Below, one piece after another: positions 49,610 through 58,200 of a stretch of DNA of 64,000 nt. The position numbers and the translations under genes were made by a program. Below the pieces are notes generated by a model. It made no database searches, was not told the DNA's origin, and was given only the letters and a program-made list of their open reading frames with translations. Within the stretch, counting starts at the first letter, position 1. Each line of letters starts with the position of its first letter. Source of the stretch: Mycobacterium sp. IS-1742 (GTDB lineage: Bacteria > Actinomycetota > Actinomycetes > Mycobacteriales > Mycobacteriaceae); the NCBI RefSeq assembly GCF_001500125.1, contig NZ_LQIV01000044.1:62001-126000 (forward strand), read 5' to 3'.

Positions 49610-50437
49610 ATGGATCGACCGGCACGCCGCCCCGGCCCGCCCGTTGATGCCGCGCGCTTACAACCGGACAACCAGGCCGACATCGAGCACGCCGACCCGC
49701 CCATCGACGAAGGCTTGGTCGCGGCCTGGCTCGACGACCCTGATCTCGCCGCCGAACTCGCTGACGAACTGGAACGACTCCAGCGTCTACAAGCCGACGA
49801 GGACCTGCTCCTGACCTTGCAGCTGCATCAGTTCACCGGCCGACCGTGGGACCGGTTCTCCCGCGAGCTGGCCCGCTACGGTCTCGGCGTGCTGCGCGCC
49901 TGGATCCGCTACGGAACGATCTACGGCAAGGCCAAGGCCCTGACCGGCTACGGTCTGGGCCGCATCGAGGGCTGGCCCAACGATGAGGTCGTCGAGGACA
50001 TCGCCGCCGACACCGTGGTCGCTGCGCTGATCTACTTCCGCGACAAGGTGCTGATGACCCACCGCTGGCAGTCCTCGGGCGGGGCGTCGCTGGGCACCTT
50101 CTTCATCGGCCAGTGCCTCTATCAGTTCGCCAACATCTACCGCAGCGCACTGCGGGCCGAGAAGGAGCGCATCGAGGAGGCCACCACGCCAATGGACGAA
50201 CTCCCCGAAGACCAGTTCGACGTCATCAAGGGCATCGAGGCCACCATCGTCGCCAACGACACGGTGGCCGAAGCGATGGCGCTGCTGAGCACCGACCGGG
50301 CGCGCCGCGCGCTGTTCATGCAGGAGCACGGGTTCACCCAGCGGGAGATCGCCGACAAGCTGGGGCTGCGCGACGCCAAGAGCGTGGAAAACCTTATCGG
50401 CTACCAACTCCGTCAACTCCGAAAGAGGACGTCGTGA
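49610..50437 (+). CDS. Element-encoded sigma-70 family-like factor
   Basis: A 275-residue protein. Residues about 65-190 look like sigma region 2 (LHQFTGRPWDRFSRELARYGLGVL, W...GASLGTFFIGQCLYQFAN) and residues about 220-275 like region 4, with a helix-turn-helix GFTQREIADKLGLRDAKSVENLIGYQLRQLRK. The N-terminal 60 residues are acidic and Pro-rich. ATG follows GGAG. The gene is preceded by promoter-like box A and followed by a gene containing box B, so it may direct its own transcription. It could alternatively be a sigma-like DNA-binding regulator. Confidence 0.7.
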   Translation: MDRPARRPGPPVDAARLQPDNQADIEHADPPIDEGLVAAWLDDPDLAAELADELERLQRLQADEDLLLTLQLHQFTGRPWDRFSRELARYGLGVLRAWIRYGTIYGKAKALTGYGLGRIEGWPNDEVVEDIAADTVVAALIYFRDKVLMTHRWQSSGGASLGTFFIGQCLYQFANIYRSALRAEKERIEEATTPMDELPEDQFDVIKGIEATIVANDTVAEAMALLSTDRARRALFMQEHGFTQREIADKLGLRDAKSVENLIGYQLRQLRKRTS

Positions 50438-50874
50438 CCACCATCAAGCACCTCACCGCACTGATCAACGCCAGCTCGTTGGGCACCCGCACCGGACGGA
50501 TAGCCCGCCGGTCGGTGACCGCCGCCGAAGGCGACGCACTGGCCCGCCGTGCCGCCGAGGGCGGCCACGCGCACGACAATTCCGAGGAATTCAGGGGTCG
50601 GGCCGACGAGCGCACTTATAGCCCGGTATCCGGCTCAATACCGGGCCGGACAAACCGAAAGGACAAGACAATGGCCAAGGGACATCACCGCAGCGCGACC
50701 ACCGGTCGCTACGTCAAGGCGTCCACCGCGGCGCGCAACCCCAAGACCACGGTCACCGAACGGGGCGCCAACCGCAGCAGCGGAACCCATCACCGCAGTG
50801 CCATCACCGGCAAGTTCGTGAAGGGCTCCACCGCGGCGCGTCATCCCAACACCACGGTCACCGAACGCGGTTGA
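50434..50874 (+). CDS. Long reading frame overlapping the RSATTGR-repeat gene
   Basis: GTG at 50434 overlaps the sigma gene stop (GTGA), and the frame stays open through the small repeat gene (50671-50874) to give 146 residues. The first 79 residues (TTIKHLTALINASSLGTRTGR...) are basic and helical and have no known family. Either the product is a fusion, or the first part is a coupled peptide and the second a separate protein from its own start. The promoter-like box B inside the frame favours two transcripts. Confidence 0.45.
   Translation: MTTIKHLTALINASSLGTRTGRIARRSVTAAEGDALARRAAEGGHAHDNSEEFRGRADERTYSPVSGSIPGRTNRKDKTMAKGHHRSATTGRYVKASTAARNPKTTVTERGANRSSGTHHRSAITGKFVKGSTAARHPNTTVTERG
50587..50646 (+). 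promoter_or_regulatory. Promoter-like box B and leader hairpin
   Basis: Box B (50587-50618) has the same ends as box A: GAATTCAGGGGTC and ACGAGCGCACTTA, with identical spacing. Directly after it a perfect 9-bp hairpin GCCCGGTAT / ATACCGGGC (50621-50629 and 50638-50646) would form in the 5' leader of the gene starting at 50671. Confidence 0.55.
50671..50874 (+). CDS. 67-residue protein of two RSAxTGR(Y/F)VK repeats
   Basis: Starts at ATG with AAAGGA 8 nt upstream. The protein is two copies of a roughly 30-residue basic motif: HHRSATTGRYVKASTAARNP then TTVTERG, and HHRSAITGKFVKGSTAARHP then TTVTERG. The motif is widespread as small hypothetical proteins in bacteria, usually single. High Arg/Lys content suggests nucleic-acid or protein binding. 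It lies in frame within a longer frame starting at 50434 and has its own promoter-like box. Confidence 0.7.
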   Translation: MAKGHHRSATTGRYVKASTAARNPKTTVTERGANRSSGTHHRSAITGKFVKGSTAARHPNTTVTERG

Positions 50875-50959
50875 GCATCAACCAGATTCGGTGGTGTCCC
50901 CTCGGCTCGACAGACGGGCCGAGGGGACACAGGCCGAGCACTTCTGAAAGGCAAATCCG

Positions 50960-51193
50960 ATGATCCGCACCACCGTTGAAGCTCTCGGTGGCGCGCAAGC
51001 CGTCCCTAGTGAGCTGATCCCGGTCCGCGAACTGCATCACAACCTGATCAATCAAGTAACCACCAGCGGCGGCAACGTCGTCCTGGCCGACACCGCCGGC
51101 AAGCCCGCCGCCGTCGTCATGTCCATCCAGCGCTATGAGCAGCTGCTCGACGAGCTGAACACGCTGCGCCGCAGAATCGCCGACAACTCCTGA
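50960..51193 (+). CDS. Phd/YefM-like antitoxin
   Basis: A 77-residue protein resembling type II antitoxins of the Phd/YefM class: IPVRELHHNLINQV for the N-terminal DNA-binding fold, VVLADTAGKPAAVVMSIQRYEQLLDELNTL in the core and a helical end. It lacks the longer toxin-wrapping tail of many members. The following gene overlaps by 1 nt (TGATG), the arrangement of toxin-antitoxin pairs. It may also stabilise the element. Confidence 0.75.
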   Translation: MIRTTVEALGGAQAVPSELIPVRELHHNLINQVTTSGGNVVLADTAGKPAAVVMSIQRYEQLLDELNTLRRRIADNS

Positions 51194-51489
51194 TGGCGGG
51201 GGAGGGGTATCGCGTGCTGACCGACGACGACGTGCAAGCTCTCAATCGTCGCGCACACGAGGTCGGACGTCACATTGGCTGGGATCTGCAGTTCGTCGTC
51301 GCACCGAACTCGGAGTACGTCGGCCTGGCGGCCGGCGGCGGCCCCGATCATGCTGAGCAGATCATCATCCTCGGACCCAGCCGCATCACCGATCTCGCCG
51401 TCCACGAGATCGATCTCGCACTCGACGCGCTCCAGCATGGCGATCGGCACATCGTGCTCGATGAAGACGGCGATCCCCGCCTGATCTAA
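51193..51489 (+). CDS. Unknown partner of the Phd-like protein
   Basis: A 98-residue, acidic protein (YRVLTDDDVQALNRRAHEVG..., EQIIILGPSRITDLAVHEIDLALDAL, ending DEDGDPRLI). It does not look like RelE, Doc, PIN or other common toxins. Its 1-nt overlap with the antitoxin-like gene makes it a candidate for a new toxin, or for an accessory protein unrelated to toxicity. Confidence 0.6.
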   Translation: MAGEGYRVLTDDDVQALNRRAHEVGRHIGWDLQFVVAPNSEYVGLAAGGGPDHAEQIIILGPSRITDLAVHEIDLALDALQHGDRHIVLDEDGDPRLI

Positions 51490-51514
51490 ATGCGGCTCGT
51501 CCCCGCGGGCCCGC

Positions 51515-51703
51515 TTAGCCCTCCTCGGCGCGTTCCTCCCATGTGTCTAGCTCCGTGTCGGGGAGTGGGTCGTCGAAGTCATCTCGGACTGCAAGGTCGG
51601 GCAGTTGACCGAAACGACGCGTGCAAGTCGGGGACGGAGGCAGCTTCGACCCGGCCTCACCGCACTCGCTCGTCACGCCTCCAGGATAGGAAAATTTGGA
51701 CAT
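51515..51703 (-). pseudogene. Possible antitoxin C-terminal remnant
   Basis: A 62-codon minus-strand frame whose C-terminal part reads LAVRDDFDDPLPDTELDTWEERAEEG-like in composition: an acidic DFDDPLP motif typical of the toxin-binding end of Phd/YefM antitoxins. The N-terminal DNA-binding part is missing and no convincing ribosome-binding site is seen. From 51704 to 52045 I see no gene. Confidence 0.3.
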
Positions 51704-52045
51704 CCGGCGTTGGAACTGGTCCGCTCACGCAGAGGTGCGACACGCCCAGGGTGCCTGCGTGCATTCGGGCGCATCTACCTGCGAGTACAGTGAATGAGGT
51801 GCCGTTAGTGCGCCCAAAATCCGGTTAGCGCCAGCACATTCCCCAGGCTGTCCTTCACCCCGGCCTGGCCTCGATACAAGTAAGATTGCCGCACAGATGC
51901 AGTAGCACGACTGTGCCCACATCCGGTCGCTACCGCGAAACCTCCTTCCCTCGCCCTGCTAACCGGGTTCACCCAAAACAACTGCGCACACAGCCAGTTC
52001 CAGAAGTTGTCTAGCCATCCAAATGTAGTGCTGGACTGATCTTTT

Positions 52046-52134
52046 CATGGGTTAGCCCATGAGAGGGCGCGATTTTTTGCGCGTCGAAGCCGGGTCTTCC
52101 CGGCTTTTTTTGTGCCCGGCCACCGGTCGGGCAC
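52046..52134 (+). terminator. Tandem hairpins with T-runs
   Basis: Three structures follow each other: CATGGG-TTAG-CCCATG (52046-52061); AGCCGGG-TCTT-CCCGGCT followed by TTTTTT (52088-52111), a textbook terminator; and GTGCCCG/CGGGCAC with a TTT tail (52112-52137). A GCGCG-ATTTTTT-GCGCG pairing lies between the first two. They precede a small membrane-protein gene by 30 nt and could be a double terminator, a small RNA or a leader that controls that gene. Confidence 0.7.
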
Positions 52135-52166
52135 TTTCTGTTGGTACACCTCGTAAGGAGGTCAAT

Positions 52167-52340
52167 ATGGTCGTCTCAGGCGCGTGGAATCTGGTCTGGA
52201 TTCTGCCTGTGCTGGTGATGGTCTACCACGCGGTGTTCTGCCGGCGCGATGAGCCGTCGCAACGCATCGTGGCCATCCTCGGTGGGTTCGCCGGGATCGT
52301 GGGCGCCGCCGCGGCCGCGCTCCGCGAGTGGCTCCGGTAG
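52167..52340 (+). CDS. 57-residue membrane protein
   Basis: ATG with an optimal AAGGAGG 6 nt upstream. Two hydrophobic helices (WNLVWILPVLVMVYHAVF and IVAILGGFAGIVGAAAAAL) are joined by a short charged loop. It may be a spread (Spd)-like or holin-like small membrane protein, both of which occur on conjugative elements; nothing more specific can be said. Confidence 0.65.
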   Translation: MVVSGAWNLVWILPVLVMVYHAVFCRRDEPSQRIVAILGGFAGIVGAAAAALREWLR

Positions 52341-52453
52341 CCCTCCTCGAATGAGCGTCCTTTCCGCCGGGAGAAACCTGCCGATGCCGCCGTAACCGCC
52401 TGCGCGCCGAACGGCCCCGTCAGCGGCTCCACGCAAACACCACGCTGGCTCTC

Positions 52454-52497
52454 GCCTCGCAGTCGTCGAATCTCGATGTCGACACGCGAGGCTTTTT
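52454..52497 (+). terminator. Intrinsic terminator after the small membrane gene
   Basis: GCCTCGC (52454-52460) and GCGAGGC (52486-52492) pair and are followed by TTTTT. Inner bases GTCG/CGAC can also pair. It is 114 nt after the 57-residue gene. The rest of 52341-52727 holds no gene I can support. Confidence 0.7.
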
Positions 52498-52727
52498 CAT
52501 GCCTAAACACGGCCCGAGCCGGGGACAACACCTCACGAGTGCGTGCCACAGCCGCAAAAGGGTGAAAGCTTCAGAGAGCACCTGAACCTCGGCGTGTGCC
52601 GAGCCACCCCAACGCTCCTACGCTGTCTCGTTTCTAGAAGTTCGTGATTGATCAGTTCTTGTTTCAGACTTCGCGATTGGACGCGGTAGTTAGCGACCTT
52701 TCCGCGGGGAGGTGCTTTTTGGGTCTG

Positions 52728-53396
52728 TCAGACGACTTTCGTTACGTCTAGATCTAGAGGGGCGGCGGTGCGGCGGTGGGCGGTGAGGAAGTTGTCGATG
52801 AGGGTGGTGCAGTCGTTGTGGGTGATGGTGCGAAGGCCGGTCATTCGCGCAAAGGCGAGGGGTCCGACGAGTTGGCAGATGGCGAGTTCGCGGTCGAGGT
52901 CGGCGAGTTCTGCTTGGGCTTGTGGGCTGGTGAGTATTGCGTCGAAGGGTTGGCGGTACTGGTCGACGACTCGGGCCTTGAGCGCTCCGGAGGTGTTGTG
53001 GCGGTCTTCGGTGTCGGTGCTGGCGCCGGTGGGGCCCAGTGAGAGCCAGGCGAGGGTGGTGACGTGCAGCGGGGCGTCGTTGAACAGGGCGGCTTGGCGG
53101 CTGAGTAGCTCAATGAGTTGATCGCGTAGGGAACCGCTGGTCGGGGCTGGGGTGCTCACTTGGGGCAGCAGCCGTTCGAATGTGGCGGCGAGCAGATGCG
53201 AGGAGCTTTGGAAGTGGCGATACAGGGTGGTGCGGGCCACTTTGGATGCTTTGGTGACGGCGTCGATGGTGACGGCCTCGACGCCGCCGGTGCTCAGCAG
53301 TGTGGCAGCTGCATCGAGTAGCCGGTTGCGTGATCGGATTCGCCGGGGGTCGATGTCGTCATCGTCGTGGGGGGATGGCTGACTGCTCTCGCTCAC
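52728..53396 (-). CDS. TetR-family regulator of the MmpL cassette
   Basis: A 222-residue TetR-type repressor. The N-terminal helix-turn-helix is RNRLLDAAATLLSTGGVEAVTIDAVTKASKVARTTLYRHFQSSSHLLAATF, and a C-terminal ligand-binding domain follows. GTG start. It is divergent from the thioesterase gene with a matching operator between (53452-53470), the standard position for an autoregulated repressor. Its ligand is unknown. Confidence 0.88.
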   Translation of the reverse strand: MSESSQPSPHDDDDIDPRRIRSRNRLLDAAATLLSTGGVEAVTIDAVTKASKVARTTLYRHFQSSSHLLAATFERLLPQVSTPAPTSGSLRDQLIELLSRQAALFNDAPLHVTTLAWLSLGPTGASTDTEDRHNTSGALKARVVDQYRQPFDAILTSPQAQAELADLDRELAICQLVGPLAFARMTGLRTITHNDCTTLIDNFLTAHRRTAAPLDLDVTKVV

Positions 53397-53451
53397 GGGG
53401 TCACCTTCGGCGTCGATTTCCGGTGCTGGCGTGCCCGGCAGTCTAGCAGTT

Positions 53452-53470
53452 GTGGTACTAAGAGTATCGC
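53452..53470. promoter_or_regulatory. TetR operator site 1
   Basis: GTGGTACT-AAG-AGTATCGC is a near-palindrome with outer half-sites related to TGCGATACT / AGTATCGCA. It lies between the divergent TetR gene (start 53396) and the thioesterase gene (start 53501) and shares AGTATCGCAGCG with site 2. Confidence 0.6.
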
Positions 53471-53500
53471 AGCGAAACCGATCGTACCGGGAGCGTCTTA

Positions 53501-54013
53501 GTGTCAGAACGCACGGCGTCGCCAGAACGGCTTCCGTCGCATACCCCGACGTGTATGGGCTGCGGCGCGGACAACGCCCACGGCCTGCAGTTGGAGGTCT
53601 ACCGCAGCGGCGAGTCGGTGTTTGCCGATGTGACGTTCGACGAGCGACACATCGGCGCTCCCGGGTTGGCCCATGGTGGGGCGGTCGCTGCTGCCTGTGA
53701 TGACGTGCTGGGCTTCACGTTGTGGATTGCGGCCACCCCGGCGGTGACACGCAGTCTGACGGTGGAGTACTTGCGGCCGGTGCCGCTGCATCAGCCCCAT
53801 CGGATCACCGCATGGATCACCGCTTCGGAGGGGCGGGCGCTGCATGTCTCGGCGACCGGCACCGGGGAGGGCGGGATCGTTCGGTTCACCGCGAAGGCGG
53901 TGTTCGTCGTGGTTGGCACCGAGCACTTCGCCGCGCACGGTGACGTCAGCGGATTCGCCGACCTTGTGGAGGAGCTGTCGCGCCGGCGCGGCCTCCACGG
54001 CGGACCAGCGTGA
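53501..54013 (+). CDS. PaaI-family hotdog thioesterase
   Basis: A 170-residue hotdog-fold acyl-CoA thioesterase. It starts CMGCGADNAHGLQLEVY, followed by GAPGLAHGGAVAAACDDVLGFT (catalytic-region Gly/Asp) and TVEYLRPVPLHQPH, typical of PaaI/ThioI subgroup. It would hydrolyse acyl-CoA to acid and CoA. GTG start. Its stop overlaps the downstream KstR-like gene (GTGA), so the two are co-transcribed. In this cassette it may modify a lipid exported by the MmpL. Confidence 0.85.
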   Translation: MSERTASPERLPSHTPTCMGCGADNAHGLQLEVYRSGESVFADVTFDERHIGAPGLAHGGAVAAACDDVLGFTLWIAATPAVTRSLTVEYLRPVPLHQPHRITAWITASEGRALHVSATGTGEGGIVRFTAKAVFVVVGTEHFAAHGDVSGFADLVEELSRRRGLHGGPA

Positions 54014-54690
54014 CAGGCTCCCACGCCCGGCTGCGCGCCACAACCTCGCCGCGGGAAGCGAATTCAGGTGCTGGCCAGAAACGGAGCGCTGCGTCGTCGC
54101 GCGCGCGTTCCTCTGCGCGTCGGCGGGAAGCCATTTTGGATGCGGCTCTGCTCGTCGCGGCGACAGGGGGCTATGACGCGGTGCAGATGCGGGTGATCGC
54201 CGAACGCGTCGGTATCGCCGTGGGCACGCTATACCGCTATTTCCCAGCGAAGACCCACGTTTTGGTGGCGGCACTGACGCGGGAGTTTCATCGACTCGAC
54301 GAGGCCGGCGACTGGGGGGCCGGTGCAAGCACACCCGTGGAGCGGCTGGAACGGCTCACCGCCCAGCTGCACCACCGCTGGCAGTGCGACCCGCTGCTGA
54401 CCGAAGCCATGACCAGGGCCTTCGCCGTGGCCGATGCGCGCGCCGCCGCCGAACTCGACCGGGCAGCAGCAGTCATCCAGACACTGCTGGCCCGCACCCT
54501 CAGCGGCGGTGAACCCGCCCCCACTGACCTGCACATCGCCGGGGTCATCTCCGACATTTGGCTGGCCAATCTCGTGGCCTTCAGCGGCCACCGCGCCTCG
54601 GCGGCCGACACCCGCGACCGCATCGACCGAGCCACCAGACGCCTTCTCAGCCGCGCAGACAACACCGAGGTCACAAAACGATACTTCTAG
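54010..54690 (+). CDS. KstR-like TetR-family regulator
   Basis: A 226-residue TetR-type regulator. After a basic, disordered N-terminus of about 35 residues, the domain is strikingly like the cholesterol regulator KstR: GGYDAVQMRVIAERVGIAVGTLYRYFPAKTHVL, then PLLTEAMTRAF, and HIAGVISDIWLANLVAF. KstR binds a steroid CoA thioester, and here a CoA thioesterase is encoded just upstream. It is a paralogue, not the chromosomal KstR itself, and KstR operators (TnnAACnnGTTnnA) are not seen. Confidence 0.85.
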   Translation: MTGSHARLRATTSPREANSGAGQKRSAASSRARSSARRREAILDAALLVAATGGYDAVQMRVIAERVGIAVGTLYRYFPAKTHVLVAALTREFHRLDEAGDWGAGASTPVERLERLTAQLHHRWQCDPLLTEAMTRAFAVADARAAAELDRAAAVIQTLLARTLSGGEPAPTDLHIAGVISDIWLANLVAFSGHRASAADTRDRIDRATRRLLSRADNTEVTKRYF

Positions 54691-54695
54691 TATCG
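54679..54695. promoter_or_regulatory. TetR operator site 2
   Basis: CGATACT-TCT-AGTATCG is a perfect 17-bp palindrome. It overlaps the last codons of the KstR-like gene and lies about 60 nt upstream of the DUF6188-like gene, next to TACTCTTACG sequences that may form its promoter. It shares AGTATCGCAGCG with site 1. Confidence 0.75.
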
Positions 54696-54753
54696 CAGCG
54701 CTACTTACCGTACTCTTACGGGTACGACTCAACGGCGCGTCGAAGGAGCTGCC

Positions 54754-55191
54754 ATGTACACCCAATGGATCGAAGATTGTGTCGTGCAACGCGTCTCAGT
54801 ACGAGACGGACTGGTTCTCGACCTCGACGATTACAACGAAATCGTCATCTCGTGTCCGCTAGTGCTCACCTTGCCCGCAACAGAGACCTTTCCCGTGGAA
54901 TCTGTGCGCATCGATCCGTTGCGGATCACCCTCGGTGAACGACCGCTGCTCAATTTTGCTGGCGCGGTGTGCACGAAGGCCTGGTCCGACGATGATGGCG
55001 GGCTGCACCTGAGCTTTTCGCGCGGACATCGCATCGATGTCGATCCCGACGCTGAACAGACCGCGTGGGAGCTGTACGGCAAACGTCACGGCTACATGGC
55101 ATGCCTACCCCGAGGCCGCGTCCGCGTGGTCCGCCACGACGTACCCGAAGACGACGACGCCAACATCGTCAACAGCGCCACCCACCGCTAG
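54754..55191 (+). CDS. DUF6188-like protein
   Basis: A 145-residue protein with the segments DGLVLDLDDYNEIVISCPLVLTLP, PLLNFAGAVCTKAWSDDDGGLHLSFSRGHRIDV and YGKRHGYMACLPRGRVRVVRHD, which I associate with the actinobacterial DUF6188 family. Function unknown. ATG follows GAAGGAG. Operator site 2 is directly upstream and site 3 downstream, so it is controlled with the transporter. Confidence 0.75.
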   Translation: MYTQWIEDCVVQRVSVRDGLVLDLDDYNEIVISCPLVLTLPATETFPVESVRIDPLRITLGERPLLNFAGAVCTKAWSDDDGGLHLSFSRGHRIDVDPDAEQTAWELYGKRHGYMACLPRGRVRVVRHDVPEDDDANIVNSATHR

Positions 55192-55260
55192 GCGCCCGGC
55201 GGTTCGCATGGGCGGCGACCCACCCACCCCCGCCCATGCGTTCGCTACATGTAGTAGCGT

Positions 55261-55281
55261 AGCGCTACCAATAGTATCGCT
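55261..55281. promoter_or_regulatory. TetR operator site 3, upstream of the MmpL gene
   Basis: AGCGCTAC-N5-GTATCGCT pairs at 8 of 10 positions and contains AGTATCGC as in sites 1 and 2. It lies 16 nt before the GTG start of the transporter gene, where a bound repressor would block transcription or promoter clearance. Confidence 0.65.
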
Positions 55282-55296
55282 ACGTGTGGAGGTCTG

Positions 55297-58200
55297 GTGA
55301 CCGACGGCAGGAACACCGATTCCCCGCGCCAGGCCGCGTACGACTCCTGCGACCCGCAGCACAACCGCGAATACAGTGCACGTCTGGCGGCGCTGGGCCG
55401 GTTCACGCTGCGGCACAAAGCCCTGGTGATGGGTGCCTGGCTGGGCGCCGCGGTCGTCTTGGCGCTGCTGTTTCCCCAGTTGGAGACCGTGGTGCGGCAG
55501 CAATCGGTGGACCTGATCCCGCGTGATGCTCCATCGCTGCAAACGGTGGAGCGGATGAGTGCCGCGTTCGGCGAGCGAGGCTCGAAAACCCTGTTATTCG
55601 TCGCGATGGAGGACCCCAACGGTCTGACCCCGGCGACGCAGGAACGCTACGACCAGCTCGTGGCCCGGTTGCAGGACGAGAAGGACCATGTTCTGCAGGT
55701 TCAAGACCTGCTGGCAGATCCGGTCACCAAAGCCCAAGCCCTCAGCGCCGATGAAAACGCCTGGTACTTGCCGGTGGGGGTGGCCGGCACGCTGGGAGAT
55801 CCCACCGCCGCCGAGTCAGTCAAAACTGTTCGCAGCATCGCCGCCGAGGTGTTCGCCGGATCGTCGACGACCGTGCAAGTGACCGGACCACCGGCGACGT
55901 TCAGCGACATGATCGCCTCCGCCGAACACGACCTGCTGCTGATCTCCATCGCCACCGCCGCCGTCATCGCCGCGATTCTGCTGATCGTGTACCGATCCGT
56001 GTTCACCGCATTGTTGCCGCTGCTGGTGATCGGGCTGAGCCTGGCCGTCGGACGCGGGGTGCTCTCCGCGCTCGGCGAGATGGGCATGCCCGTGTCCCAA
56101 TTCACCGTGGCATTCATGACCGCGATCCTGCTGGGCGCAGGCACCGACTACACCGTGTTCCTGATCAGCCGCTACCACGAACAGCGCCGCGCGCAGGTAC
56201 CTGCAGAAGCGGCCATCATCCACGCCACCGCCAGCATCGGGCGTGTCATCCTGGCATCTGCGGCGACCGTCGCCTTGGCCTTCCTGGCCATGGTCTTCGC
56301 TCGACTCAGTGTCTTCGCCGCCCTGGGCCCGGCGTGCGCCATCGCGGTGCTCTTCGGGTTCCTGGCCACCGTCACCCTGTTGCCGCCGGTGCTGGCGATG
56401 GCCGCCAAACGCGGCATCGGCGAACCCAAACCCGATCGCACCCGCCGCTACTGGAACAGCGTCGCGGTCGCGGTGGTCCGCCGTCCCGTCCCGCTGCTGG
56501 TCATCAGCCTGGTCATCCTGGTCGCACTATCGGCGGTCGCAGCCACCATCAAAATCAGCTACGACGACCGCAAAGGCCAACCAGCCACCACCGCCAGCAA
56601 CCAGGGCTACCAACTGCTCGACCGCCACTTCCGCAAAGACGTCGTCATCAGCGAATTCCTGGTCGTGGAAAACCCCACCGACATGCGCACCGGCAAAGGG
56701 CTGGCCGACCTCGACGAAATGGCTTCCCGCGTCTCCCAAATCCCCGGTGTCACCAAAGTCTCCGGCGTCACCCGCCCCACCGGGGAGCGCCTCGACCAAG
56801 CAGAACTGGCCTGGCAGAACGGCCAGATCGGCGACAAAATGGCCGGTGCAGTCGCCCAAGGCAACGCCCGCAAAGACGACCTGACCAAACTCACCGACGG
56901 CGCCGATCAACTCGCCGACGGACTCGCCCAACTCGACACCACCGTGCGCACCGCACTGACCCCCCTCGCCGGCATCCTCACCCAAGCCCAATCCGCCGGC
57001 ACCCAGGTCAACCAATTCCGCCCCCTGCTCCAACAACTCTCAGCCACCGCACCCGCAGTCGACCAGGCCATCCAATCCGGACCAGGGCTACGCCCACTGG
57101 CCGACCAAGCACAACACGCGATCACCACCCTCGACCCGCTCGTGGGCGCCCTCAACACCTCACCCTGGTGTGCCACCACACCCCAATGCGCCCAAATCCG
57201 CGACCAAGTGCAGATCCTCCTCACCCTGCGCAACAGCGGATTCTTCACCCAGATCGCCGACCTCGGAGACCGCTACAACCCCGCCACCAACGCCACCGTC
57301 ACCGGCACCCTCACCAACATCCAAAACGCCGTCGCCACCCTCGACAAGGCCTTCGGCGCCCTCGGAAACCCCGACGACCTCGCCGCCAACCTGCGCCGCC
57401 TGCAAGACGGCATCAGCCAACTCGCCTCCGGCGCCCGAGCACTCGCCACCGGTGTACGCACCCTCGCCGACAGCAACATCGAAATGCTCTCCGGCATGAG
57501 CCAGATCGCCACCCAACTCCAAAACTCCGCCCGCGCGTCCGCTGAATCCGACTCCTCCAGCGGCTTCTACCTACCCGCCAACACCTTCGAAAACCGCCAA
57601 TTCACCGACGTCGCCCAACAATTCCTCTCACCCGACGGCAAAACCGCACGGTTCATGATCGAAAGCAACCACGACCCCTACAGCGTCGACGCTATGGACC
57701 TCGCCGCCCAGATCACCCACACCGCCAACACCGCACGTCCCAACACCTCACTGGCACAAGCCACCGTCTCAGTCGCCGGCTTCCCCGCCATCAACTCCGA
57801 CATCCAACGACTCCTCTGGGCCGACTTCACCCAGCTGGCCATCGCCACCACGATCATCGTCGGCCTCATCCTGGTCCTGCTGCTGCGCGCACTGCTGGCA
57901 CCGCTCTACCTGCTCGGCACCGTCATCCTCAACTACCTGGCCTCACTCGGCATCGGCGTGCTGGTCTTCCAATGGTGGCTCGGCTACGAAATCGCTTGGC
58001 CCGTACCGCTACTGGCGTTCATCATCCTCGTCGCCGTCGGCGCCGACTACAACATGCTGCTCGTGTCGCGACTACGCGAAGAATCCGGACGCAACATCCG
58101 CGTCGGTGTTCTGCGCACTGTCGCCAACACCGGAGCCGTCATCACCTCAGCAGGCCTCATCTTCGCCGCCAGCATGTTCGGCCTCATGGTCGGCTCGGTC

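Noticed and set aside
51490..51828. A 112-codon plus-strand frame after the antitoxin pair
   Set aside because: Proline/arginine-rich translation without a start context; the minus strand has the better candidate remnant.
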